From assembly GCA_017550335.1 (NCBI GenBank), contig JAFZPM010000047.1:148832-212831 (forward strand): 64,000 nucleotides of DNA, written 5' to 3'. The position numbers and the translations under genes were made by a program. The notes beneath the pieces are model-generated. The model was given only the letters and a program-made list of their open reading frames with translations, had not been told where the DNA came from and did no database searches. Below, piece after piece: positions 1 to 9,343 of this stretch (the first letter of the stretch is position 1; each line of letters begins with the position of its first letter). The DNA comes from Paludibacteraceae bacterium. Its GTDB lineage: Bacteria > Bacteroidota > Bacteroidia > Bacteroidales > Paludibacteraceae.

Positions 1-1560
1 AAAATGAAAAAAAAGAATATTGTCGTGGAAATCTCCGATGGACAATACAATTTTAAGGAAGCACATCTGTCTTTGATTGGTATCAATGATCCTAATTTGA
101 GCATTAAGATTAGAGGTGGTGATAAGACTGTTTTGGTGGGGGCATCTGATGCCATTGCAAAGAAACATTTGGCATATGACCATCGGCATGCATATTTATC
201 AGCGGATTTAGAAAATCGGGATCTGTGGAGTGGCGTAAAACAAATGAAGGATACGGTTGAAATCGTGGATGCAAAGGCCAAAATCTGTCGGATAAAGTCG
301 GTTGAATCCATCCGAGACCAACTGCATCCGAAGTGTAAGATAAAATTGACATCGTGGTTTCGTGTCTTTGTGTATGATGTCCTGAAAATCGAAAAGGGAT
401 ACATCTATTTTCATGCTCCTGACCTCATATATACTGATTGGCTGAAATGTTATAGTGTAAATCGAGATTGGGGCTATGGAAAGAAATATCCGCGATATCG
501 GTTGTTTGAGGAGGCAAATGTGATTCGTGAGCCTTTGGTCGATTGTTCATCGTCTCAGTTCTTAAATATCGAGAAATGCAAGTTGAACAATTTCATGATG
601 GAGAATATACGTTTTAGAGGAAATGCTTTGATTAAGGCATCTTTAATTTCAATAAAGGATGTTGTCGCGAAAGACATTTGTGTCTCAAATTGTAGTTTCT
701 CTTCTATTAGGAGCCAAGTCATCGGTGTGTCCCATTCGCAAAATGTGACGTTGGAAGGCAATCATGTGAATGATTGCTATGTCGATTGCTTTGTCTCTGA
801 CAACACAAGTGCCGGATTTGTTGTGAAAGGGAATTCATTCAGGAACAATGGTCTAGACATGAATAATTCGGCTTGTGTCATCGCTAGGGGAAAGGATTTT
901 ACTGTTGTGGAAAATACGTTCTGCGACTTCTCTTATGCGGCGATTAGCGTAGGCATGAATTACCAATGGAAAAAAGATGCGATATGTTCTGGAATCGTTG
1001 AAGGGAATGACATCCATTATAGTGCGGAATATTATAATAATCCTCAAAAGTATTGTTTGATGGATGGTGGAGCTATATATGTGATGACGCAGTTGGATGA
1101 TGTTATTATCCGGTATAATAGAATTTACGATTATCGTGGGATGGGGGCTAATCGTGGAATTTTCTGTGATGATGGCACTAAAAACGTCTCCTTGTATGGA
1201 AATGTGATTACAAATGTGCCGAACTCTTTCTCTATAGATTTGCGTATTTGTCCGCAAGTGGCCGATCGTGTTCCAGACCATAACCAAAACATACTTATGA
1301 TGTATAATTTGGTGGATGGGAAGTATCGTTTCCAAGGTGCAAGTGAAAAGTCCGCTTTTATTGGGCCTAATTTCTTGATGTCTAATAAAAATAGAGAAAG
1401 TTTATCTAATGAACTATTTAATGTTAAGTTATATGAGGAAGATTATTATGTTCAAGGATATACAAATTTTGGCTTGAATAGTATCTTTTTGCAAGAAAAA
1501 TGTCGAAATTTGCTTGTGCAGAGTCCTGTGGGAAATCGTATAGGTAAATATATAAAATAG
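1..1560 (+). CDS. Right-handed beta-helix (pectate-lyase-like) protein, probably 5'-truncated by the window edge
   Basis: The 518 residues read from the ATG at position 4 have many short strands with Asn, Cys and Val/Ile at regular spacing (for example SLYGNVITNVPNSF, IIRYNRIYDYRG), typical of parallel beta-helix proteins that bind or cleave polysaccharide. There is no signal peptide. The first residues already sit inside a beta-helix-like strand (VVEISDGQYNF), and the frame is open to the first base, so the real start probably lies upstream. Only 2 bp separate its stop from the next glycosyltransferase, so it belongs to the surface-polysaccharide operon. It may be a polysaccharide lyase or epimerase, or a binding protein; no catalytic residues could be assigned. 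Base composition is AT-rich like the next two genes. Confidence 0.72.
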   Translation, partial: KMKKKNIVVEISDGQYNFKEAHLSLIGINDPNLSIKIRGGDKTVLVGASDAIAKKHLAYDHRHAYLSADLENRDLWSGVKQMKDTVEIVDAKAKICRIKSVESIRDQLHPKCKIKLTSWFRVFVYDVLKIEKGYIYFHAPDLIYTDWLKCYSVNRDWGYGKKYPRYRLFEEANVIREPLVDCSSSQFLNIEKCKLNNFMMENIRFRGNALIKASLISIKDVVAKDICVSNCSFSSIRSQVIGVSHSQNVTLEGNHVNDCYVDCFVSDNTSAGFVVKGNSFRNNGLDMNNSACVIARGKDFTVVENTFCDFSYAAISVGMNYQWKKDAICSGIVEGNDIHYSAEYYNNPQKYCLMDGGAIYVMTQLDDVIIRYNRIYDYRGMGANRGIFCDDGTKNVSLYGNVITNVPNSFSIDLRICPQVADRVPDHNQNILMMYNLVDGKYRFQGASEKSAFIGPNFLMSNKNRESLSNELFNVKLYEEDYYVQGYTNFGLNSIFLQEKCRNLLVQSPVGNRIGKYIK

Positions 1561-1562
1561 AA

Positions 1563-2477
1563 ATGAAAATATATAATGAAATACAATATGCGCCAATTGT
1601 CGTTTTTGCGTTTAATCGATTGGATTTATTGCAAAAGACAATCGAATCTTTGTTGATGAATGAAGAAGCGTCCTTGTCCGATTTGCATGTATATGTGGAT
1701 GGCCCACGTGAAAAAAATGCGAGCGAAGCCCAAAAGGTGGAGGAAGTTCGGTGTTTTGTGAAAAAAATCTCTGGGTTTAAGTCGCTTCATTGGCATTTTT
1801 CTGAAGGGAACAAAGGTCTGGGACCTAGTGTGATTGCTGGTGTGACGGAGGTTGTTAATCAATATGGGAAAGTGATAGTTGTTGAAGATGATTTGGTTTT
1901 AGCTCCTAATTTTTTAGCTTATATGAATTATGGATTGGACATGTATAATAGTGAAAGTGATGTCTTTTCCATATGTGGATACAGCAATCGTGTGAGTAAA
2001 CCTGAATCATATCAATATGATTCATATTTCTGTGTCCGTTCTTCTTCATGGGGGTGGGCGACTTGGAAAGATCGTTGGGATATGATTGATTGGGAGTTGA
2101 TGGACTGGAATTCTGTTGAACGAAACAAGTCTATGTTTAATAAATGGGGTGGTTCTGATTGCTTCGGAATGCTAGATGATTGGAAAAAAGGGAAAAATAA
2201 ATCATGGGCGATTCGGTTTTGTTACGCACAGTTTATTAATAATAAAGTTTCATTGTTTCCTTTGGTAAGTAAGGTTAGCAATAATGGATTTAATGGGGAT
2301 GGAACAAATTGTAAAAAATATAATAGATTTGTGCATGATTTTGATAATGGGGTGGAGAAGGATTTCAAATTTCCTGCCGAAATCTCCGTTAATAAGTCTA
2401 TTAGAAAAGATGCATTAAGTTATCATTCTATACCGATTCGTATATGGAGTCGGTTAATGTATATGCTTTATAGGTAG
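1563..2477 (+). CDS. Glycosyltransferase, GT-A fold (family 2 / HlpA-like)
   Basis: 304 residues. The N-terminus PIVVFAFNRLDLLQKTIESL is the nucleotide-sugar-binding start of a GT-A glycosyltransferase, and VIVVEDDLVLAPNFL near residue 105 carries the acidic EDD motif used for metal and sugar-nucleotide binding. The following SSWGWATWKDRWD segment is typical of the HlpA-like subgroup found in Bacteroidota polysaccharide clusters. No membrane segment is seen, so it is probably cytoplasmic and acts on a lipid-linked glycan at the inner membrane. Donor and acceptor cannot be read from the sequence. It lies 2 bp after the beta-helix gene and 23 bp before the next glycosyltransferase and is very AT-rich. 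Confidence 0.85.
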   Translation: MKIYNEIQYAPIVVFAFNRLDLLQKTIESLLMNEEASLSDLHVYVDGPREKNASEAQKVEEVRCFVKKISGFKSLHWHFSEGNKGLGPSVIAGVTEVVNQYGKVIVVEDDLVLAPNFLAYMNYGLDMYNSESDVFSICGYSNRVSKPESYQYDSYFCVRSSSWGWATWKDRWDMIDWELMDWNSVERNKSMFNKWGGSDCFGMLDDWKKGKNKSWAIRFCYAQFINNKVSLFPLVSKVSNNGFNGDGTNCKKYNRFVHDFDNGVEKDFKFPAEISVNKSIRKDALSYHSIPIRIWSRLMYMLYR

Positions 2478-2500
2478 ACGATAGGGTCAAATATAGTTTT

Positions 2501-3646
2501 ATGGACATAGAAAAAGATAAAGTATTTTTTATTATGCATATGCCACCTCCTGTTCATGGTGCTGCTATGGTTGGAAAATTTATTCATGATTCAAAATTGG
2601 TGAATGATAATTTTTCATGCCGCTATGTAAATATGATGTTGGCAAATAGCCTTGAGGATATTGGTCAATGTGGATTAAAAAAGCTCTTGTTGTTCGTAAG
2701 ACAATTTAAGGAGATAAAAAACACAATAAAAATATTTCATCCAAATCTTATTTATGTTACTCCGAATTCTTCTGGTGGTGCATTTTATAAGGATTTTGTC
2801 TTGTTACAGTTTGTTAAGATGTGCGCAAAGAGGTATGGAAAACAATCTCCTTATGAAATAGTTGTGCATTTCCATAATAAAGGTGTGGCAAATAATCAAG
2901 ACAAGTTTTTGGATAATCTTTTATATAAGGTTTTCTTTAAAAATATAAAGGTTATTTTGTTAGCGGATGTCCTTTACAAAGATGTGGAAAAGTATGTACA
3001 AAGGGAAAACGTATATATTTGTCCGAATGGTATCCCTGAAAGTGTATCAAATGTATCAAATGTGAAAAATATTAGTGAGGCAAAAATGTTATTCCTTTCA
3101 AACCTCATTATTTCAAAGGGTGTCATTGTTTTGTTGGATGCGTTGGCGATATTGAAAAAGCGTGATTATCGTTTTTCTTGCGTGTTTGTTGGTGGAGAAA
3201 CTGCGGAATTGAATGCCTCTTCATTCTTATGTGAAGTGGAGAAACGGGGGTTGATGGGGATGGTTTCGTATGAGGGCAGTAAATACGGGGACGATAAGAG
3301 ATTATATTTTCAGACCTCGGATATCTTTGTTTTCCCTTCATTTAATGATGCTTTCCCATTGGTGCTTATTGAAGCTATGCAATACAAACTGGCTATCGTT
3401 TCGACGGACGAAGGTGGCATTTCGGATATGGTGGTAGATGGCGAGAACGGCTTGATATGTGAACGAAAAAATCCGAAATCGCTGGCCGATGCTTTAGCAA
3501 AATTGTTGGATAATGTAGATCTTAGGAGACTATATGGCGAAAATGGTTATGTGAAATATAAAAATGAATTTACGATCAGTAAGTTCGAAGAGAATATTAC
3601 AGGAATTCTGCATGAAATTTGTGAAATAAAAAAAAAGATGAAGTAA
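2501..3646 (+). CDS. Glycosyltransferase, GT-B fold (family 4-like)
   Basis: 381 residues. The N-terminal part begins with HMPPPVHGAAMVGKFIHD, the acceptor-side loop often seen in GT4 enzymes of O-antigen and capsule loci. The C-terminal Rossmann half has SDIFVFPSFNDAFPLVLIEA followed by GGISDMVVDGENGLI (residues about 270-320), the family EX7E region that binds the nucleotide-sugar donor. It is predicted to be a cytoplasmic retaining glycosyltransferase. It sits one base before the WecG/TagA-type gene, so the two are probably translationally linked. Sugar specificity is unknown. Confidence 0.87.
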   Translation: MDIEKDKVFFIMHMPPPVHGAAMVGKFIHDSKLVNDNFSCRYVNMMLANSLEDIGQCGLKKLLLFVRQFKEIKNTIKIFHPNLIYVTPNSSGGAFYKDFVLLQFVKMCAKRYGKQSPYEIVVHFHNKGVANNQDKFLDNLLYKVFFKNIKVILLADVLYKDVEKYVQRENVYICPNGIPESVSNVSNVKNISEAKMLFLSNLIISKGVIVLLDALAILKKRDYRFSCVFVGGETAELNASSFLCEVEKRGLMGMVSYEGSKYGDDKRLYFQTSDIFVFPSFNDAFPLVLIEAMQYKLAIVSTDEGGISDMVVDGENGLICERKNPKSLADALAKLLDNVDLRRLYGENGYVKYKNEFTISKFEENITGILHEICEIKKKMK

Positions 3647-3647
3647 G

Positions 3648-4370
3648 ATGCTTTATATGAAAGATTTAGACATGCTATCATGTCGGTCTGACTTGTCCTC
3701 TTTGCCTGAACGCAAGTTGTTAATTAACACAATTAACGCCCATTCCTATAATACGGCTTTAGAAGATGAATTATTCGCGGAGTCGTTGAAGAATGGGGAT
3801 GTCTTGATCCCTGATGGCGCCAGTATTGTGAAGGCATGCAAGTGGTTGAACGCGAAATCCCGGCCTGAGGAGAGAATCGCAGGGTGGGATCTGTTTACCT
3901 TTGAGATGAATAAACTGAATGAGAAAGGCGGTGTGTGTTTTTTCATGGGTAGCAGTGAGAAGGTGCTTTCCATGATAAGGGAGAATGCGAAGGTGGACTA
4001 TCCTAATATAAGGATCGACACATATTCCCCTCCGTATAAACCGGTGTTTAGTGATGAGGATAATGCGCTTATTATTGAAGCTATCAATGCTTCGGACCCT
4101 GATCTGTTATGGATAGGCATGACGGCCCCCAAACAGGAGAAATGGGCCTATTCACACTGGAACGAGTTGAATATCCATTGCCATTGTGGAACTATCGGTG
4201 CGGTGTTCGATTTTTATGCGGGGACTCTACGCCGAGCTCCAGAGTGGTGGCAGAACCATTCGCTGGAATGGTTGTATCGCTTGATTAAAGAACCTAAAAG
4301 GATGTGGCGGCGATATCTGATCGGGAATATCCTTTTCATTAAAAATGTCCTAAGGGAAAAATTCAATTAG
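3648..4370 (+). CDS. WecG/TagA/CpsF family glycosyltransferase
   Basis: 240 residues, the full family length. Motifs include IPDGASIVKACKWL and ERIAGWDLF near residues 60-85, then LLWIGMTAPKQEKWAYSHW and GAVFDFYAGTLRRAPEWW near residues 165-205. The family (WecG, TagA) transfers N-acetylmannosamine(-uronate) or related sugars to undecaprenyl-PP-linked intermediates at the inner face of the membrane. The basic, aromatic C-terminus (LYRLIKEPKRMWRRYLIGN) is the usual membrane-associating end. It is the last gene of the AT-rich run; the next gene, gmd, has its own promoter candidate 220 bp further on. Confidence 0.92.
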   Translation: MLYMKDLDMLSCRSDLSSLPERKLLINTINAHSYNTALEDELFAESLKNGDVLIPDGASIVKACKWLNAKSRPEERIAGWDLFTFEMNKLNEKGGVCFFMGSSEKVLSMIRENAKVDYPNIRIDTYSPPYKPVFSDEDNALIIEAINASDPDLLWIGMTAPKQEKWAYSHWNELNIHCHCGTIGAVFDFYAGTLRRAPEWWQNHSLEWLYRLIKEPKRMWRRYLIGNILFIKNVLREKFN

Positions 4371-4841
4371 GTCTCCTGTTTGTTGCCCAGTATGGATTTA
4401 TGCCTTATGTGTTTGTCCGCCAGAGGAAATCTCTCTTCTGGCAGGTGAGCCCTTTTCGATGTTTCGCCCGAAATAATCGATAATCACTTTTATTTGTTGT
4501 TGGCAAGGTAAGACAATATTGCCCTCTGTGTATCATGTGTTTGTACATGATATATTCCCTTCTTGGAATGGTTTGCTTGTTTGTGTATTGTCGTGTGTGG
4601 AAAAATATGTATATTTGCAAAATTTCTTGAGTGGATGTGGAATGGGTATGTCCTATTTCTATCCTGCGGAATTTGTTGGCGTATAGGATTGGTATTAAAG
4701 TTCGTTAGGTGAACTCCGGTCGGGATTTGGCGGACTTTTATTCCCTTTCGTCTTGAAAATGGAAGTGTTGCTTGGATGAATTGTGTTTAACGAAAAATTA
4801 TAAAATATAGATTAGGATTTGGATAATTATTATAATTGTTT
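4371..4841 (+). other. Intergenic region and probable gmd leader
   Basis: A 471-bp gene-free stretch between the WecG-family gene and gmd. No convincing coding frame was found. It holds an imperfect hairpin without a T-run near 4425-4443 and one good Bacteroidota promoter at 4587-4617. If that promoter is used, gmd has a leader of about 215 nt with no riboswitch I recognise. Confidence 0.5.
4587..4617 (+). promoter_or_regulatory. Promoter upstream of gmd-fcl
   Basis: A -7 element TATATTTG (4610-4617) is preceded by ATTG (4587-4590) with a 19-bp spacer, a good match to the Bacteroidota pattern TTTG-N19-TAnnTTTG. It would drive gmd and fcl separately from the glycosyltransferase operon. Confidence 0.55.
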
Positions 4842-5933
4842 ATGTGTAAGGTTGCATTAATAACAGGAATCACGGGTCAGGATGGCTCGTATTTGTCGGA
4901 GTTTCTTTTGGGTAAGGGATATGAAGTGCACGGGATAATCCGTCGCTCCTCAGTCGATTACCGGGAGCGAATCGCCCATTTGGAGGGCCAGCCACGATTC
5001 CACCTGCATTATGCGGACATGGGGGACTCCATGTCGTTGGTGAAGGTGGTGGGGCAGGTGCGGCCTACCGAGATATACAATTTGGCGGCGCAGAGCCATG
5101 TCCAGGTCTCGTTTGACTCACCCGAGTTCACGGCGGATGTGGACGCGACGGGCGTTCTCCGCGTCTTGGAGGCGGTGAGGGCGTGCGGATTGGAGAAGAC
5201 GTGCCGCATATACCAGGCGTCCACATCTGAGCTATACGGCAAGGTGGAGGAGGTTCCACAGAATGAGAACACGCCGTTCCACCCGTACTCGCCGTACGCG
5301 GTGGCCAAACTGTATGGCTTCTGGATCGTGAAGGAGTACCGGGAGGCGTATAACATGTTCTGCTGTTCTGGTATCTTGTTCAACCACGAGAGCGAAAGAC
5401 GTGGCGAGACGTTCGTCACCCGAAAGATCACGTTGGCGGCAGCCCGCATTGCGCAGGGGAAGCAGGAGTGCCTCTATCTGGGCAACTTGGACAGCTTGCG
5501 CGACTGGGGATATGCGAAGGATTATGTGGAGTGCATGTGGTTGATCCTGCAGCACGAGACGCCGGAGGACTTCGTGATCGCCACGGGCGTACAGCACACG
5601 GTGCGCGAGTTCGCCACTTTGGCGTTCCATTACGCGGGCATCGAGTTGCGCTGGGAGGGCTCGGGCGTGAACGAGAAGGGCATCGACGTGAAGACGGGGA
5701 AGGTCGTCGTGGCCGTGTCGGAGGACTTCTACCGTCCGACGGACGTCGTCAACCTGTGGGGTGACCCTACGAAGGCGAAGGCCAAACTGGGCTGGAACCC
5801 GTCGAAGACCCCGTTCGAGCAACTGGTGAAGCTGATGGTGGAGCATGATGTGGCCAAGGTCGCGTCCGAAGGGGCGGCGGAAAAGGTGAGAATGAATCTG
5901 GCGGAATATTTGGAGAAAGGGATCGTGAAATGA
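4842..5933 (+). CDS. gmd: GDP-mannose 4,6-dehydratase
   Basis: Converts GDP-D-mannose to GDP-4-keto-6-deoxy-D-mannose, the first step to GDP-L-fucose. The NADP-binding glycine motif [14 protein letters not shown] is at residues 5-18 and the catalytic short-chain dehydrogenase YxxxK is in [12 protein letters not shown] (about residue 150), followed by [15 protein letters not shown], a Gmd hallmark. Length (363 aa) is normal. I chose the ATG at 4842 over an in-frame TTG at 4836 because homologous N-termini start right before the KVALITG segment. The stop overlaps the fcl start by 4 bp (ATGA). It is clearly GC-richer than the glycosyltransferase genes upstream. Cytoplasmic enzyme. Confidence 0.96.
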   Translation: MCKVALITGITGQDGSYLSEFLLGKGYEVHGIIRRSSVDYRERIAHLEGQPRFHLHYADMGDSMSLVKVVGQVRPTEIYNLAAQSHVQVSFDSPEFTADVDATGVLRVLEAVRACGLEKTCRIYQASTSELYGKVEEVPQNENTPFHPYSPYAVAKLYGFWIVKEYREAYNMFCCSGILFNHESERRGETFVTRKITLAAARIAQGKQECLYLGNLDSLRDWGYAKDYVECMWLILQHETPEDFVIATGVQHTVREFATLAFHYAGIELRWEGSGVNEKGIDVKTGKVVVAVSEDFYRPTDVVNLWGDPTKAKAKLGWNPSKTPFEQLVKLMVEHDVAKVASEGAAEKVRMNLAEYLEKGIVK

Positions 5934-6874
5934 TGGAGAAGAATTCGAAGATATATGTGGCGGGCCACCGTGGCATGGTGGGCAGCGCCATCGTGAGGGA
6001 GTTGCAGAGGCAAGGATACACAAACATCATCACCCGCACGCACAGGGAGTTGGATCTGACGAGGCAGGATGCCGTCGAGAAATTCTTTGCGGAGGAAAGG
6101 CCGGAGTATGTGTTCCTCGCCGCCGCGAAGGTCGGAGGCATCGTCGCCAACCAGTCGGCACTGGCCGATTTCATGTACGACAACATGATACTGGAGATGA
6201 ACGTGATCCATTCCGCCTGGAAGAACGGGTGCAAGAAGCTCGAGTTCCTGGGGAGCAGTTGCATATACCCGCGCATGGCACCTCAGCCGATGCCGGAGTC
6301 CTGCCTGCTGACGAGCGAGTTGGAGAAGACGAACGAGGCGTATGCCCTCGCCAAGATATCAGGCCTGAAGTATTGCGAGTTCCTCAACAGGCAGTACGGG
6401 ACGGACTACATCAGCGTGATGCCGACGAACCTGTACGGACCAAACGACAATTACCATCCGGAGCATTCTCATGTGTTGCCGGCGCTGATCCGCAGGTTCC
6501 ATGAGGCGAAGGAGGCCGGTTTGAAGGAGGTGACTTGTTGGGGAGATGGAAGTCCGCTGAGGGAGTTCCTGTTCGTCGATGACCTCGCCAACCTGTGCGT
6601 GTTCCTCATGAACAACTACAGTGGCAACGAAACCGTGAACGCTGGTACAGGGAAGGAGCTGACCATCAAGGCGTTGACGGAGCTTGTCGCGAAGGTCGTC
6701 GGTTACGAGGGCGAAATCAAGTGGGACACCACCCGTCCGAACGGCACGCCGAGGAAGTTGCTGGATGTGAGCAAGGCCGAGAAGCTGGGATGGAGATACA
6801 AGACCGAACTGGAGGACGGCATCAGGATCTCCTACGATGATTTCTTGAACAATCCGATGAGGGCGGAGCGGTAA
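5930..6874 (+). CDS. fcl: GDP-L-fucose synthase
   Basis: Epimerises and reduces the Gmd product to GDP-L-fucose, an NADPH-dependent step. The sequence shows the Rossmann motif [16 protein letters not shown] at the N-terminus, [20 protein letters not shown] with the catalytic Ser/Cys region near residue 105, and the [14 protein letters not shown] active-site Tyr-Lys near residue 135. Length (314 aa) is typical. It overlaps gmd by 4 bp, so the two are translationally coupled, and is followed by a rho-independent terminator. Bacteroidales use GDP-fucose to fucosylate capsules and surface glycoproteins, which fits the neighbouring polysaccharide genes. Confidence 0.96.
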   Translation: MMEKNSKIYVAGHRGMVGSAIVRELQRQGYTNIITRTHRELDLTRQDAVEKFFAEERPEYVFLAAAKVGGIVANQSALADFMYDNMILEMNVIHSAWKNGCKKLEFLGSSCIYPRMAPQPMPESCLLTSELEKTNEAYALAKISGLKYCEFLNRQYGTDYISVMPTNLYGPNDNYHPEHSHVLPALIRRFHEAKEAGLKEVTCWGDGSPLREFLFVDDLANLCVFLMNNYSGNETVNAGTGKELTIKALTELVAKVVGYEGEIKWDTTRPNGTPRKLLDVSKAEKLGWRYKTELEDGIRISYDDFLNNPMRAER

Positions 6875-6910
6875 CCAATAGTTGGTCAAGCGCCTGCCTG
6901 GAAAATAGAT

Positions 6911-6946
6911 AAGGAGGGTATTCCGGAATGGAAGCCCTCCTTTTTG
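6911..6946 (+). terminator. Rho-independent terminator after fcl
   Basis: Stem AAGGAGGG (6911-6918) pairs with CCCTCCTT (6935-6942), followed by a T-run. The loop itself contains the small palindrome ATTCCGGAAT. It lies 37 bp after the fcl stop, between convergent fcl and tsaB. Confidence 0.85.
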
Positions 6947-6988
6947 CGTTTATCGATGGAAGAAGCGGGAAGTTCTCCGAAATCTTCC

Positions 6989-7687
6989 TTAGATCCCGAA
7001 TTTGTTTTTGCTGACCGTGGCCACGAATTCTTTCAGATAGAAAGGTTCGAAGTAGGCCACATCCTTGAAATCCTTTTGCTTGAAGCTTTTCTCCGCCAAG
7101 TCCGCCATGTTTGAGGCGAGCGGGTGGATGTCATCCGCGAACGATATGTTCGGGTGGGTGAGGGTCTCCTTGCATTTGGATGCTCCGTTTCCGAAGCAGA
7201 TGATTTTCTTCTTCTGAATGATGTCTGCGTAGGAATTCTCGTCGATGATATCCGCTGAGATCTCCCTCTTCAGGTTTAACTCTCCGTCGAGTAGAGCGGT
7301 ATACACCTCCATCCTTCTGGCATCGATCATGGGGCATAGCCAGGTGTCGTTGTCAGGCTTCCCGTGACGGGAGATATATCCTTGGGCCATCACTTCGAGC
7401 GTATTGATGGCGAGGAGTGGAATGTTCGCTCCGAAGCATAACCCTTTCGCTGTCGACACTCCGATGCGTAAGCCCGTGTAGGAACCCGGTCCGCAGCTGA
7501 CGGCCACCGCGTCCGCTTTGATGGAAGAGGTCCGCATGTGGGAGGTCAGTTCCTGAAGGTATTTCGCCAGGAGGGTGGAGTGGGTCATCCCCTCGAAATT
7601 CTCTTTGTTCCACGACACTTTCCCGTCTATGGATAAAGCTACGGAGCAAATCTCCGTCGCGGTGTCAATCAATATAATATTCGCCAT
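6989..7687 (-). CDS. tsaB: tRNA threonylcarbamoyladenosine biosynthesis protein TsaB
   Basis: 232-residue member of the TsaB (YeaZ) ASKHA-fold family, partner of TsaD and TsaE in making t6A37 on ANN-decoding tRNAs. The N-terminus IILIDTATEICSVAL is the phosphate-1-like loop and VSCGPGSYTGLRIGVSTAKG (about residues 63-82) is the family signature. It is a lone minus-strand gene between gmd-fcl and yicC. No strong promoter was found; a weak -7-like TAATTTCG lies about 30 bp upstream. Confidence 0.94.
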   Translation of the reverse strand: MANIILIDTATEICSVALSIDGKVSWNKENFEGMTHSTLLAKYLQELTSHMRTSSIKADAVAVSCGPGSYTGLRIGVSTAKGLCFGANIPLLAINTLEVMAQGYISRHGKPDNDTWLCPMIDARRMEVYTALLDGELNLKREISADIIDENSYADIIQKKKIICFGNGASKCKETLTHPNISFADDIHPLASNMADLAEKSFKQKDFKDVAYFEPFYLKEFVATVSKNKFGI

Positions 7688-7852
7688 AGTTTAATTGCAA
7701 CTTGGAATGTAGCGCGAAATTACATTTTTTATGCATTCCGAGGTGATGGAAACGTGCGGTTTTTTCGTGCGGTTCATTCCCTAAAGGAAAAACTCTTCCA
7801 CATTTCGTGTAAAAGAAGTGACAAAGTTTACGATTTATATATGAAATTTAAA

Positions 7853-7860
7853 TATATTTG
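7853..7860 (+). promoter_or_regulatory. -7 element upstream of yicC-gmk-nadD
   Basis: TATATTTG ends 30 bp before the yicC ATG, matching the Bacteroidota -7 consensus. The -33 region (GTTTA near 7826-7830) is weak. The stretch 7688-7890 has no other recognisable feature. Confidence 0.45.
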
Positions 7861-7890
7861 CATTGCTAATTTTCAAAACAAAGAAAAAGT

Positions 7891-8763
7891 ATGGTATTAT
7901 CAATGACTGGTTACGGTAAGGCAACTTGCACCGTAGGAACCAAGAAAATTACGATTGAGATTAAGTCGCTGAATAGCAAGCAATTGGATTTGTCTTCACG
8001 CGTACCTAGCATGTATCGTGAAAAGGATTTGGATTTGAGGAATCTTGTTAGCAAGCGTTTGGAGAGAGGAAAGGTTGATTTTGGTGTGTTTATGGAAAAT
8101 TTCGGGTCGGAGAGCTTTTTGCAGTTGAATGGGCCTGTGATCCAAACATATAGCAAACAGATAAAGAATATTGCGCAAGAGTTGCATATACCATTGCCGA
8201 CGGATTGGTTCTCTGTGTTGTTGCGATTGCCGGAGGCTACGAAGACCGAGTCGCAGGAGTTGGACGAGTTGGAGTGGAACAGGGTGTATGAGGCCTTCAC
8301 CAAGGCGGTGGATTCGTTGGTGGAATTCCGTATCAAGGAAGGTGTTTCGTTGCGTCGCGTGTTCGAGGAGAAAATCGCGAATATCAGGAAGCTGTTGAAG
8401 GATATCGAGCCTTACGAGAAGGAGCGTATCGAGAAGGTCAAGGAGCGTATTTTGGATAATTTGGCTTCGCTGCAGGATGTGAATTACGACAAGAACCGTT
8501 TCGAGCAGGAGCTTATCTATTACATAGAGAAGTTGGATGTGAACGAGGAGAAGAACCGTCTTTCCCAGCACTTGAAGTATTTTGAGGAGACGATGGATGC
8601 GGAAGGAAACTGCGGAAAGAAGCTCGGTTTCATCGCACAGGAGATCGGTCGGGAAATCAACACGTTAGGTTCAAAATCCAACCATAGCGAAATGCAGAAG
8701 ATTGTTGTGAAGATGAAGGATGAGTTGGAGCAAATCAAGGAGCAAGTTTTGAACGTGCTCTAA
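7891..8763 (+). CDS. yicC: YicC/YloC family endoribonuclease
   Basis: 290 residues, normal length. The start MVLSMTGYGKATCTVG is the conserved YicC N-terminus and the C-terminal DUF1732 part ends with GREINTLGSKSNHSEMQKIVVKMKDELEQIKEQVLNVL, almost invariant in the family. Family members are RNases reported to act on sRNAs and mRNAs. It leads an operon with gmk (13 bp gap) and nadD; yicC-gmk adjacency is widespread in bacteria. Confidence 0.94.
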   Translation: MVLSMTGYGKATCTVGTKKITIEIKSLNSKQLDLSSRVPSMYREKDLDLRNLVSKRLERGKVDFGVFMENFGSESFLQLNGPVIQTYSKQIKNIAQELHIPLPTDWFSVLLRLPEATKTESQELDELEWNRVYEAFTKAVDSLVEFRIKEGVSLRRVFEEKIANIRKLLKDIEPYEKERIEKVKERILDNLASLQDVNYDKNRFEQELIYYIEKLDVNEEKNRLSQHLKYFEETMDAEGNCGKKLGFIAQEIGREINTLGSKSNHSEMQKIVVKMKDELEQIKEQVLNVL

Positions 8764-8776
8764 TCGTAGATAAGAC

Positions 8777-9343
8777 ATGGAAAAAGGTAAGGTGATTATA
8801 TTCTCCGCACCGTCAGGTTCGGGGAAATCCACGTTGATCAATTACTTGATGACGCAGTTCGACTGCTTGGAGTTCTCCATCTCGGCCACGAGCAGAAGCC
8901 CGAGGGGGGAGGAGAAGAATGGTGTGGAGTATTATTTCCTGACGCCGGAGGAGTTCCGGGCAAAGATTTCGGAGCATGCTTTCCTGGAATGGGAGGAGGT
9001 TTACGAGAACAAGTACTATGGCACGTTGAGGAGCGAGGTGGAGCGCATCAATTCGAAGGGCAACATCGTCGTGTTCGATGTGGATGTGGCAGGAGGATGT
9101 AACATCAAGAAGATGTTTGGGGACAATGCGTTGTCCGTATTCATCATGCCGCCGTCCGTCGCCACGTTGAAGGAACGTTTGGTGAAAAGAGGCACGGATG
9201 CGATGGAGGTGATAGAGGACCGCGTGCGCAAGGCGTCATATGAGATGACTTTCTCCAGCCGTTTTGACCGGATTGTCGTGAACGATGATTTGGAGTGGAC
9301 GAAAGCATTGATTCGGAAGATCGTGAAAGAATTCATAGACTAA
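8777..9343 (+). CDS. gmk: Guanylate kinase
   Basis: Phosphorylates GMP to GDP using ATP. The P-loop IFSAPSGSGKSTLI is at residues 8-21, SISATSRSPRGEEKNGVEYYF is the GMP-binding region, and EWEEVYENKYYGT is the lid and Tyr region. 188 residues, normal length. The stop codon TAA shares its last A with the nadD ATG, so translation is coupled. Confidence 0.96.
   Translation: MEKGKVIIFSAPSGSGKSTLINYLMTQFDCLEFSISATSRSPRGEEKNGVEYYFLTPEEFRAKISEHAFLEWEEVYENKYYGTLRSEVERINSKGNIVVFDVDVAGGCNIKKMFGDNALSVFIMPPSVATLKERLVKRGTDAMEVIEDRVRKASYEMTFSSRFDRIVVNDDLEWTKALIRKIVKEFID

Noticed and set aside
4425..4443. Possible terminator after the WecG-family gene
   Set aside because: The hairpin is imperfect (6-7 bp) and has no T-run, so it was not called.
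4405..4620. A 71-codon minus-strand frame in the intergenic region before gmd
   Set aside because: No family similarity or start signal; it overlaps the gmd promoter and the residue composition looks random.
5232..6023. A 263-codon minus-strand frame over gmd/fcl
   Set aside because: Antisense to two certain enzymes; GC-rich sequence produces long open frames by chance.
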